Shown in pieces: positions 27,860-35,563 of a stretch of DNA of 64,000 nt. Source of the stretch: Planctomycetaceae bacterium (GTDB lineage: Bacteria > Planctomycetota > Planctomycetia > Pirellulales > Pirellulaceae). The position numbers were made by a program, and so were the translations under genes. The stretch's first letter is position 1, and every line of letters starts with the position of its first letter. Under the pieces are notes generated by a model. That model saw only the letters and a list, made by a program, of their open reading frames with translations, was not told the DNA's origin and made no database searches. The stretch covers positions 1 through 64,000 of the forward strand of contig PBSM01000178.1 in assembly GCA_002726245.1 (NCBI GenBank), given 5' to 3'.

Positions 27860-27945
27860 GCGAGAAAAGGGAACAGGCACGGTGCCGTCAAGTTTGTTCG
27901 ACATTTCGGCCGGTTTGTGGCACGGAGCCAGTCCCCTTTTCTCGC
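27860..27945. repeat. imperfect hairpin repeat, GGCACGG core
   Basis: Arms 27860-27886 and 27919-27945 pair imperfectly (GCGAGAAAAGGG...GGTGCC). The inner GGGGACTGGCTCC/GGTGCCTGTCCCC-type core resembles the hairpin at 33816-33909, so the two are likely one repeat family. Confidence 0.7.
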
Positions 27946-27953
27946 TCACGTCT

Positions 27954-29018
27954 TCAGTTCGACTTCTCGACGATTGCTCCTTGCCGTTCGATGGACCATT
28001 GGCGAATCGTCTCGGGGATCGCCTTCAGGTTCTCCATTGGGCAAGCCAAAGGCAGCGCGCATTCGGGAGCAACCATCGTTAGACCGGCATCAAGTGCTTG
28101 CCGCACTTCTTCTCGAACCGAATCGGCGGTCGCGCAAAAGAGCGTCTGTGGATTGTTGATGTTTCCCACCAATTGGCATTTCCCCTGCATGACCTCCAAG
28201 CTGCGTCGAACGTCGTTCTTGCTGTCGAAGTGAAAAGCGTCGAAGCCGGTCTCGCGAATGTAGGGCATCCGATCTTCGGTGGCGCCGCAAATGTGCAGGA
28301 TGAGTGGGCATGGAATCCGCCCGACCAATTCAGTGTGGATGTCTTGAAGAAAATCGCGGTAGTAGGCCGCTCGCACCAAGTCACCGGTGGCGTGATCGGG
28401 CAGCGTCAGCACATCGGCGCCCGCTTCAATCTGGGCGATGCCAAACAGGACTGTCAACTCTTTGAGAACTTCCAGGCTTCGCTTCACTTCGTCGGGATCA
28501 TCGACGGTCATCAACAGGAACCGTTGCGTGCCAAAGACGTGATAACCGAGTGTCCACGGTCCCATCGTCTTGCCGATGATCGCCACTTCGTCGCCCCAGC
28601 GTCGCTTGAGCTCGGCGATACTCTCCAGGACACAGAGGATGTCGGGCTTGTTCAACACATCGTCCGGGATACGGATCTCGTCCGCGCAACGTGCCAATGA
28701 TCCCGTACACGTGGGCCAGTTTGTTTTGTCGGCCCACTCAACCTCACAGCCCAACGCGGCGGATTCCTGGACGATCGAAAACACGGGCATGATGGAGTCG
28801 AAACCGATGTGGGTGTAGGCGGTCTCGGCGAGCCGCGTCATCAGTTCTGCTTCGCGGTGTGCCTGAGGGAACGGGGCGTCAACTTGATCCATCAGCGCTT
28901 CGGTGGCGATTGACGTCGGGCAGATTACAGCGGGCCGATCAATTGGCCGGCCGGCCAACGCCGCCAAGACCCGTTCCCGTGGTCGCATCGGATGCGACAG
29001 CCATTGCCGTCCCGTCAT
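27954..29018 (-). CDS. uroporphyrinogen decarboxylase-family (MtaA/CmuA-like) methyltransferase
   Basis: 354 residues. GAGGAGG lies about 10 nt before ATG 29018. A UroD-fold TIM barrel opens with MRPRERVLAALAGRPIDRP. The zinc-site pattern of methylcobamide:CoM-type methyltransferases is visible: HICG (LILHICGATED) plus a later cysteine in APECALPLACP. Porphyrin-binding residues typical of true HemE were not recognised. It probably moves a methyl group to or from a corrinoid or thiol, in the cytoplasm. Two further homologues lie at 29383 and 44156. The start MRPRER at 28988 is an alternative. Confidence 0.78.
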   Translation of the reverse strand: MTGRQWLSHPMRPRERVLAALAGRPIDRPAVICPTSIATEALMDQVDAPFPQAHREAELMTRLAETAYTHIGFDSIMPVFSIVQESAALGCEVEWADKTNWPTCTGSLARCADEIRIPDDVLNKPDILCVLESIAELKRRWGDEVAIIGKTMGPWTLGYHVFGTQRFLLMTVDDPDEVKRSLEVLKELTVLFGIAQIEAGADVLTLPDHATGDLVRAAYYRDFLQDIHTELVGRIPCPLILHICGATEDRMPYIRETGFDAFHFDSKNDVRRSLEVMQGKCQLVGNINNPQTLFCATADSVREEVRQALDAGLTMVAPECALPLACPMENLKAIPETIRQWSIERQGAIVEKSN

Positions 29019-29170
29019 ATCTCTGCAACCCTCCTCACCAGTTTGGCACGTGACGCGTCAGCATCGCAACGATCCTCATACTACATAAGGCCAGTCTAGT
29101 TTGGCTAGTACTATGGCTAAAGAACAGCCGATGAGCCGCGGCGGTCGCCACTCCACGACACACGCAGGCC

Positions 29171-29280
29171 ATTCAGTTTTTCAAGATGCACAAATCAGCC
29201 GGCGGGCGGTAGCCCACGGTTCGCGAAGAAACCCGACGCTAGCGCGTTGCGGCTGATCTGCCTAGATTGAAAAACTGATT
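29171..29280. repeat. inverted repeat between the two UroD-like genes
   Basis: Outer arms 29171-29184 (ATTCAGTTTTTCAA) and 29267-29280 pair with one mismatch. Inner AATCAGCCG and CGGCTGAT pair as well. This is the main structure in the 29019-29382 divergent gap, where promoters of both genes must lie. Confidence 0.8.
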
Positions 29281-29382
29281 AGCCCTGACGACAGGCGTGC
29301 ATGGTTTGGCTCCAAGTGTTCACCTTGTTATAGTTCGTAACGGATTCCAACACGTGAACTTCCTCCATTACGTGCACCTAAG

Positions 29383-30396
29383 ATGATGAACGGTCGCGAA
29401 CGAGTCCTTGCGTTTTTGAAAGGCGAATCGGTTGACCGCCTGCCGTTGATGCCGGTCGTGATGATGTTTTGCGCCGATCAGATCGGCGTCAAGTACAGTG
29501 AATACGTCAAGCACGCTCGAGTGTTGGCCGAGGCGCAGATTCGCACGGCCGAGCGATTCGAATTCGACATCGTCTGCAATATGTCCGATCCTGCTCGGGA
29601 AGCGTCTGACTGCGGTGCGAAGATCGAATTCTACGACGATCAACCTGCTGCGATCATCGAGAGCGATGCGCTGCTGGCGGACAAGGAGTCGCTCGTAGGA
29701 TTGCAGATCCCCGATCCGCTTGGTGGCGGCAGAATGCATGAGGCCGTCAAGGCCTTGAAGCTGATGAAGGAACGAGTTGGCGACGAGAAGGCCATTATGG
29801 GCTGGGTCGAAGGACCCTGTGCGGAAGCGGCGGATCTGCGGGGCATTAACACGTTGATGCTCGATTTCTATGACGATCCTGCGTTTGTCCGCGGACTGTT
29901 CGACTTCACGTTGCAAATGGCGTTGCGTTACGCGCGAGCCCAAGTGGACGCGGGCGCGGATATTGTTGGCATCGGCGATGCCGCCGCGTCGTTGATCGGG
30001 CCCAAGTTCTACGACGAGTTTGTCTGGCCCTTCGAGAAGAAACTCGTGGATGGAATCCAGGCGATGGGTGCCGCCGTACGGTTACACATCTGCGGCAATA
30101 CAAGCTCAATTGTCCAAGGCATGGGGCGATTGGGATGCGAGATTGTCGATTTGGATTATTTCACACCCGTCGATGCGGCACGCGAGGCAATGGGGCCGAA
30201 TCAGATCCTGCTCGGCAACATCGACCCAGTCCGGGCCCTACGCAACGCCAACGCCGAGTCGGTCACTGCGTCGATTGCCGAATGCCATCGCCAAGCCGGT
30301 GACCGCTACATCGTCGGCGCAGGTTGTGAAGTACCGCGCGACACGCCGTTAGAAAACGTTCGAGCAATGACCGAGTACGCAAACTCGCGTTATTAA
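29383..30396 (+). CDS. uroporphyrinogen decarboxylase-family methyltransferase-like protein
   Basis: 337-residue UroD-fold protein divergent from its homologue at 27954-29018. It opens with MNGRERVLAFLKGESVDRLP and keeps the metal-site pattern HICGN (RLHICGNTSSI) and GAGCEVP near the C-terminus, as in corrinoid-linked methyltransferases rather than HemE. ATG ATG gives a choice between 29383 and 29386, and no strong ribosome-binding site is visible. Expected to be cytoplasmic. The methyl donor and acceptor are unknown; the homocysteine methyltransferase at 12362 and activation-like protein at 21844 would fit one corrinoid-dependent pathway. Confidence 0.78.
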   Translation: MMNGRERVLAFLKGESVDRLPLMPVVMMFCADQIGVKYSEYVKHARVLAEAQIRTAERFEFDIVCNMSDPAREASDCGAKIEFYDDQPAAIIESDALLADKESLVGLQIPDPLGGGRMHEAVKALKLMKERVGDEKAIMGWVEGPCAEAADLRGINTLMLDFYDDPAFVRGLFDFTLQMALRYARAQVDAGADIVGIGDAAASLIGPKFYDEFVWPFEKKLVDGIQAMGAAVRLHICGNTSSIVQGMGRLGCEIVDLDYFTPVDAAREAMGPNQILLGNIDPVRALRNANAESVTASIAECHRQAGDRYIVGAGCEVPRDTPLENVRAMTEYANSRY

Positions 30397-30435
30397 TAGG
30401 AAACAGGGGCTGTGAAATAGTGCGCTATCTTGAAC

Positions 30436-30487
30436 GTAGGACGGGCACTCTTGCCCATCGTTTGTCGGGCAAGTGTGCCCGACCTAC
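30436..30487. repeat. hairpin repeat, 21-bp arms
   Basis: Arms 30436-30456 (GTAGGACGGGCACTCTTGCCC) and 30467-30487 pair with two mismatches, loop 10 nt. It follows the UroD-like gene. Confidence 0.8.
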
Positions 30488-30565
30488 AGTAGCGCGCTCC
30501 CGGCTGTGAGGAGCGATTGACGTTCGCGAGGCGGACTGTCTATTATGGATTGCGATAACTGCAGA

Positions 30566-30583
30566 AACTATCTTTCGATAGTT
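30566..30583. promoter_or_regulatory. perfect dyad upstream of the Rrf2 gene, candidate operator
   Basis: AACTATCTTTCGATAGTT has 7-bp perfect arms and ends 35 bp before the GTG start. Its position and symmetry suit an autoregulatory Rrf2 site; no binding data are available. Confidence 0.45.
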
Positions 30584-30618
30584 AGCTTCACCGAACCCTC
30601 TCTAGAAAGGCAATCGTC

Positions 30619-31080
30619 GTGGCAAGCGGCCAGTTTTTTTCTCAGCGTTTCAGCTATGGGCTTCACGCTCTGGCGTACGTGGCAACAAAACCGGCCGGTG
30701 AGTTGGCGACGCTTCCTGAACTGGCCGAATGGATATTGACGGTCTGGCCCAACGCTTCGGATACGTATTTGTCGAATGTTGTTCAGCGGATGGCACGCGG
30801 CAAGTTGCTGCGTAGTCACCGCGGTATCGCGGGTGGCTATTCTCTCGCTCGGGCGGCGGACAAGATCACGGTTCGTGATGTCGTTGAATTGCTGGAAGGG
30901 ATCGAGACAAATCGTTGTGGCTTGTCGCTTGACGACGAGTGTCCCGTGATGGGCCGCTGTTCCATCCAACGCAAGTTGAGCAAATTGGAAGAAGGGTTTC
31001 TGCAAGCACTGGCGGGCCTCACGATAGCCGAACTCGCCAACGATATCAGAGCCACTCTACCCAAGAAAAAACGTGCCTAA
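30619..31080 (+). CDS. Rrf2 family transcriptional regulator
   Basis: 153 residues from a GTG start. The N-terminal winged helix reads FSQRFSYGLHALAYVATKPA and the recognition region SDTYLSNVVQRMARGKLL, with RSHRGIAGGYSLARA as the wing. Three cysteines in CGLSLDDECPVMGRC (about 95-110) match the [Fe-S]-binding spacing of IscR/NsrR-type members, so it may sense iron-sulfur status, NO or redox state. The dyad at 30566-30583 is a likely binding site. The next gene downstream is a DUF1549 cytochrome, separated by a hairpin repeat, so direct co-transcription is uncertain. Confidence 0.85.
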   Translation: MASGQFFSQRFSYGLHALAYVATKPAGELATLPELAEWILTVWPNASDTYLSNVVQRMARGKLLRSHRGIAGGYSLARAADKITVRDVVELLEGIETNRCGLSLDDECPVMGRCSIQRKLSKLEEGFLQALAGLTIAELANDIRATLPKKKRA

Positions 31081-31122
31081 TCGGACAGCGCCACGTTGCT
31101 GAGGGACTGGCGATGCAAGTTG

Positions 31123-31191
31123 GTTGGAGTCCCGCCTTTAGGCGGTTTCGTCGCACACGCCTGCCAAGCCGCCTAGAGGCGGGACTCCAAC
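31123..31191. repeat. hairpin repeat, 23-bp arms
   Basis: Arms 31123-31145 (GTTGGAGTCCCGCC...) and 31169-31191 pair with one mismatch, loop 23 nt. It occupies the gap 31081-31371. Confidence 0.85.
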
Positions 31192-31371
31192 ACAAACTGG
31201 CGCCGTCCAACTATGCTAAGCAGTCATGGTTACCGACCGCTGATATGTTTCAGCAGTACGGTACAACCTGGTCGCATGGGACGTCATCAACCTGATAGAT
31301 TGTCCTACCAGATCAACGCTCGACGAGTCCCACCTGATTGTTTCCCCTTTCAACCAACGCGAGGGTTCGAG

Positions 31372-33813
31372 ATGGCCCGGTCAATAAGAAGTAGGGTTGA
31401 ACCAAGATGGCACGGTTCGCAACACCGCGGCGCGAGGACAACGGCCAGGCCGTACGCAGTCCTCTCTTGGCACTGCTCGGCCTTGCTCCTCGGAATCGCG
31501 GTGCTTTCGCTGGGCGCTCGTGATGCGTCGGCCGCCGGTGATGTCGATTTCAGCCGTGATGTTCGGTCGATATTCGTCGAGAAATGCTATTCTTGTCATG
31601 GCCCCGACGAGACGAAGCGAGAGGGGGAGTTGCGGTTGGACTTCGAGTCCGACGTCTTCGCCGAGCGAGATGCAGCGACGATCGTGCGGGGAAAGCCGGA
31701 TGAAAGCGAATTGTATCGGAGACTCGTCACCGACGACGGGGACCAGCGGATGCCACCGCCGGATTCGGGCAAGGTCGTTTCGGACCAGCAGAAGGCATTG
31801 CTGAAGAAGTGGATCGCCGAAGGAGCCGAGTGGCAAGAACATTGGTCATTCGAGAAGTTGGCCAAGCCGGAGGTACCGAAGGGCGCGTCAGGCGAGTTTG
31901 TCCAGAACGAGATCGATCACTTCACTTTGGCTCGGATGCAAGCGGAAAGCTTCACGCCGAACCCAGCAGCCGACCGCGTGACTTTGATTCGCCGGCTGAG
32001 TTTTGATCTGATCGGGCTGCCGCCAACACCCGCGGAAGTCGATGCTTTCGTCAATGATTCCTCGCCCAGCGCCTACGAGGGCCTCGTTGATCGTTTGCTC
32101 GCTAGCGAACACTGTGGCGAGCGGATGGCAATCTACTGGCTGGACGTGGCCCGGTATGCCGACAGCAACGGCTTTCACGGCGACAACCCGCGAACGATGT
32201 GGCTGTATCGCGACTATGTCATTGATGCGTTCAACTCGAACATGCCCTTCGATCAGTTCACCATTGAACAACTGGCCGGCGACTTGATACCGGAAGCGGG
32301 GCGGCGTGGACTGATCGCTTCGGCATACAACCGCCTTCTGCAAACGACTCAAGAGGGCGGCGCGCAGGCCAAGGAATACTATGCCAGATACGCCGCGGAC
32401 CGCGTCCGCAATACCGCCGGCACTTGGCTTGGCACGACCATGAATTGTGTTGAGTGCCACAATCACAAGTTCGATCCTCTCTCGATGAAGGACTTCTACT
32501 CGATGGCGGCGTTCTTTGCCGACATCGACGAGCCGGCCGTCGGCGGTCCTCAACACACGAAGTTCTTCACTCCCGAACAGCAAGCGAAGCTCGAGCAGGC
32601 AGACGCCAGGATTGCAGAGCTGAACGAGAAGCTCAAAGCGCAGAAATCCGAAGAAGATCAGACAGCCGTGAAAAAGGAACTGGCCGAAACACAAACGCAG
32701 CGCAAGAAGGTTCACGATTCGGGAACGGACCTCGTGATCACTAACGTCAGAGCAACTCCGCGCGAGATACGAATCTTGCCACGCGGCAACTGGATGGACG
32801 ATTCAGGGGCGGTCGTCCAGCCAGCGATTCCTGCGTTTTTTGGTCGGCTGGAAACGGGCGACCGTCGAGCGACTCGGTTGGACCTCGCTCGATGGATCGC
32901 GTCGCCCGATAATCCGCTGACGCCTCGCGTGTTGGTCAACCGTGTTTGGACGCTGATGTTTGGGACCGGTATCTCGGGCGATCTACGTGATGCGGGAACG
33001 CAAGGTGTGCTGCCAACGCATCCGGATCTGCTGAACTGGCTGTCGGCCGATTTTGTCGAGCACGATTGGGACGTGAAACGGCTCGTTAAGCAGATCGTGA
33101 TGTCCGGGACTTACCGGCAGTCTTCGCTGGTGGACAACGAGAAACGCTCGCGCGATCCCTACAACCGGTTGCTGGCTCGGCAGAACCGCTGGCGGCTTGA
33201 TGCCGAGTTCGTTCGCGATACGGCACTGTCGATCAGCGGCTTGTTGGTTCGCAAAGTCGGTGGCCCTTCGGTCAGACCTTATCAGCCCGCTGGTTACTGG
33301 ATGCACCTGAAGTTCCCCAATCGCACGTGGCAGCACGACACGGGACAGAACCTGTACCGCCGTGGATTGTACACGTGGTGGCAGCGGACTTTTCTTCATC
33401 CTTCGCTGTTGGCATTCGACGCGCCGACCCGGGAGGAATGCACGGCTCAACGTGCACGCTCTAATACTCCGCTACAAGCTCTCGTCTTGCTGAACGATCC
33501 CACTTACGTCGAATCGGCCCGCAAGTTCGCCGAACGCATTGTGCAGGAAGGCGGCGATTCGGTTGAGGAGCGAGCGCGTTTCGCAATGCGTCAAGCAACA
33601 TCGAGAGCGGCCCGGGATGTGGAGGTTGCGGTGTTAAGCGACCTGTACGAGCAGCAACTCAAGGAGTACTCCGGAGACAAGGAAGCTGCGGAGAAGCTGT
33701 TAGCAACCGGTTTGTCGCCGAGCGAGTCCTCGACTGACGTTACGCAGTTGGCTGCCTGGACCGACGTGGCCCGGGCCGTGCTGAATCTGAACGAGACGAT
33801 CACGCGAAACTGA
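31372..33813 (+). CDS. secreted PSCyt1-DUF1549-DUF1553 protein
   Basis: 813 residues; GAGGG precedes ATG 31372 (an in-frame start at 31213 adds 53 unlikely residues). The N-terminus has a long basic n-region, a hydrophobic segment around 30-48 and a cleavage-like ASAA. PSCyt1 heme motif CYSCH at C72/C75; DUF1549 about 170-380 with MNCVECHNHKFDPLS; a short coiled-coil-like stretch EKLKAQKSEEDQ; DUF1553 from about 500 (NTPLQALVLLNDPTYV). It pairs with the DUF1501 gene 109 bp downstream, the standard planctomycete arrangement. The biochemical function is not established; extracytoplasmic polysaccharide-related redox chemistry is usually proposed. Confidence 0.9.
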   Translation: MARSIRSRVEPRWHGSQHRGARTTARPYAVLSWHCSALLLGIAVLSLGARDASAAGDVDFSRDVRSIFVEKCYSCHGPDETKREGELRLDFESDVFAERDAATIVRGKPDESELYRRLVTDDGDQRMPPPDSGKVVSDQQKALLKKWIAEGAEWQEHWSFEKLAKPEVPKGASGEFVQNEIDHFTLARMQAESFTPNPAADRVTLIRRLSFDLIGLPPTPAEVDAFVNDSSPSAYEGLVDRLLASEHCGERMAIYWLDVARYADSNGFHGDNPRTMWLYRDYVIDAFNSNMPFDQFTIEQLAGDLIPEAGRRGLIASAYNRLLQTTQEGGAQAKEYYARYAADRVRNTAGTWLGTTMNCVECHNHKFDPLSMKDFYSMAAFFADIDEPAVGGPQHTKFFTPEQQAKLEQADARIAELNEKLKAQKSEEDQTAVKKELAETQTQRKKVHDSGTDLVITNVRATPREIRILPRGNWMDDSGAVVQPAIPAFFGRLETGDRRATRLDLARWIASPDNPLTPRVLVNRVWTLMFGTGISGDLRDAGTQGVLPTHPDLLNWLSADFVEHDWDVKRLVKQIVMSGTYRQSSLVDNEKRSRDPYNRLLARQNRWRLDAEFVRDTALSISGLLVRKVGGPSVRPYQPAGYWMHLKFPNRTWQHDTGQNLYRRGLYTWWQRTFLHPSLLAFDAPTREECTAQRARSNTPLQALVLLNDPTYVESARKFAERIVQEGGDSVEERARFAMRQATSRAARDVEVAVLSDLYEQQLKEYSGDKEAAEKLLATGLSPSESSTDVTQLAAWTDVARAVLNLNETITRN

Positions 33814-33815
33814 GA

Positions 33816-33909
33816 GGCTATCCGAAAACGGGGACTGGCTCCCGAGTGTTAGGTATCTAGCCACGCGTTGGCATTGGCGTAGGGTGCCTGTCCCCATTTT
33901 CGGATAGCC
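33816..33909. repeat. hairpin repeat between DUF1549 and DUF1501 genes
   Basis: Arms 33816-33835 and 33890-33909 (GGCTATCCGAAAACGGGGAC and its inverse) pair with one mismatch, loop 54 nt. The inner GGTGCCTGTCCCC resembles the hairpin at 27860. Confidence 0.85.
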
Positions 33910-33922
33910 GGAGAAACAACCC

Positions 33923-35365
33923 ATGGAAAACTACAATTCAACGCAGCTGTCTCAAACTCGCCGCTCGTTCCTGGGCCGCGCCGGTGGTGGCGTCGGTGCC
34001 ATGGCGCTGGCTTCGCTGTTGGACCCCAAGGCCTTCCAGGTTCAGGCCGCTCCCGCTCAATCCCAGCGATGGACGGGAACGGTCAAGCCCCTGCATTTTG
34101 CTCCCAAGGCAAAGAGGGTGATCCACCTGTATCAGGCCGGTGGTCCGAGCCATTTAGAGACGTTCGATTTCAAACCGGTACTGGCCAAGCTTGATGGCAA
34201 AGCGATGCCCGAGTCGCTGACCAAGGGACAGCCGATCGCACAGCTTCAAGGTCAGCAGCTCCGTGTGATGGGTGCGCAGCATCCGTTCAAGAAGTATGGC
34301 GAAGCGGGACAGGAGATCTGTTCGATCTTCCCGCATCTCGGCTCGGTCGCCGATGAAGTCGCCATCGTGCGTTCCATGTTCACCAAGGCAATCAATCATG
34401 ATCCCGCGCACTCTTTCATGAACTCGGGAACTTCGATCAGCGGTGCGCCGAGCGCGGGAGCGTGGTGGCTGTACGGTCTGGGCGCCGAGACCGACGATCT
34501 ACCGGGCTTCGTTGTGCTCAGCTCGGTTGGCAAGTTTGGGCAAGCCCAACCGATCGCCGCACGTCAATGGAGTGCTGGCTTCTTGCCGTCGCGGTTTCAG
34601 GGCGTCGAGTTCCGTTCGAAAGGCGATCCCGTGCTGTACGTGGGGAATCCGCAAGGAATCACTCGGACAAGGCAGCAACGTGTCGTCAACGCAGTCAACA
34701 AGCTTAACGAACTGCGCGATGACGTCGTCGATAATCCCGAGATCGCCACGCGGATCACGCAGTACGAAATGGCATTCAAGATGCAGGCTTCGGTTCCGGG
34801 CTTGATCGATATCTCTGACGAGTCGCAGGAAACGCTCGATCTGTACGGGACCAAGGGAGCGGACGGGTCCTTCGCCGCCAACTGCCTGTTGGCACGACGG
34901 ATGGCGGAGCGTGGTACGCGGTTCATCCAGTTATATCATCGGGCTTGGGATCACCACGGCGGCATCAAGAGGAACATGGCCGGCACGGCGACCGAGGTGG
35001 ATCAAGCGACCGCAGCGCTGATTACCGACCTCAAGCGACGCGGCATGTTGGACGAGACGTTGATCCTGTGGGGCGGCGAGTTTGGCCGGACGCCGATGGC
35101 CCAGGGAAGCGGTCGCGACCATCACATCAAAGGCTTCTCGATGATGCTATGCGGCGGCGGCATCAAGGGAGGCGTCACGTACGGCGCGACGGACGACTTC
35201 GGCTACAACGCCCACGAGAATCGAGTCAGTGTCCACGATCTGCACGCCACCATGTATCACCTGTTTGGAATCGACTTCCGACGATTCACCTTCTCCTTCC
35301 AAGGCCTGGACTTCGGGCTCACTGGGGTCGAGACGCCTCGCGTCTTGACTGAAATTCTCGCTTGA
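33923..35365 (+). CDS. Tat-exported DUF1501 protein
   Basis: 480 residues; GGAG lies before the ATG. A twin-arginine signal (QTRRSFLGRAGGG) is at residues 12-24. The body is the alkaline-phosphatase-like/sulfatase-fold DUF1501 domain, with HLYQAGGPSHLETFDFKP, NHDPAHSFMNSGTS, LWGGEFGRTPMAQGSGRDHH and the C-terminal VHDLHATMYHLFGID and FQGLDFGLTG. DUF1501 members lack a demonstrated activity. It is downstream of, and likely acts with, the DUF1549 protein at 31372. Confidence 0.9.
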   Translation: MENYNSTQLSQTRRSFLGRAGGGVGAMALASLLDPKAFQVQAAPAQSQRWTGTVKPLHFAPKAKRVIHLYQAGGPSHLETFDFKPVLAKLDGKAMPESLTKGQPIAQLQGQQLRVMGAQHPFKKYGEAGQEICSIFPHLGSVADEVAIVRSMFTKAINHDPAHSFMNSGTSISGAPSAGAWWLYGLGAETDDLPGFVVLSSVGKFGQAQPIAARQWSAGFLPSRFQGVEFRSKGDPVLYVGNPQGITRTRQQRVVNAVNKLNELRDDVVDNPEIATRITQYEMAFKMQASVPGLIDISDESQETLDLYGTKGADGSFAANCLLARRMAERGTRFIQLYHRAWDHHGGIKRNMAGTATEVDQATAALITDLKRRGMLDETLILWGGEFGRTPMAQGSGRDHHIKGFSMMLCGGGIKGGVTYGATDDFGYNAHENRVSVHDLHATMYHLFGIDFRRFTFSFQGLDFGLTGVETPRVLTEILA

Positions 35366-35415
35366 AACTGGTATACCACGATCCAGGTAACGAACGAAGA
35401 TACTACGGCGGAACT

Positions 35416-35493
35416 CCATAAGCGAACCTGTCCAACTAGCGTTCATCAATAAACTGACTTGGAGCAGAAGAAGGGAGATAGGTTCGCTTATGG
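35416..35493. repeat. inverted repeat, 14-bp perfect arms
   Basis: CCATAAGCGAACCT (35416-35429) and its exact inverse (35480-35493) lie between convergent genes. A partial relative (GGTTCGCTTAT) occurs near 12282. Confidence 0.8.
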
Positions 35494-35563
35494 CGACCAT
35501 CGCGTTGAGCGAACTTGCCCCCCTTTCAACGCCCGCGACGCGATGCGCTGCTGGCGATGGGAA

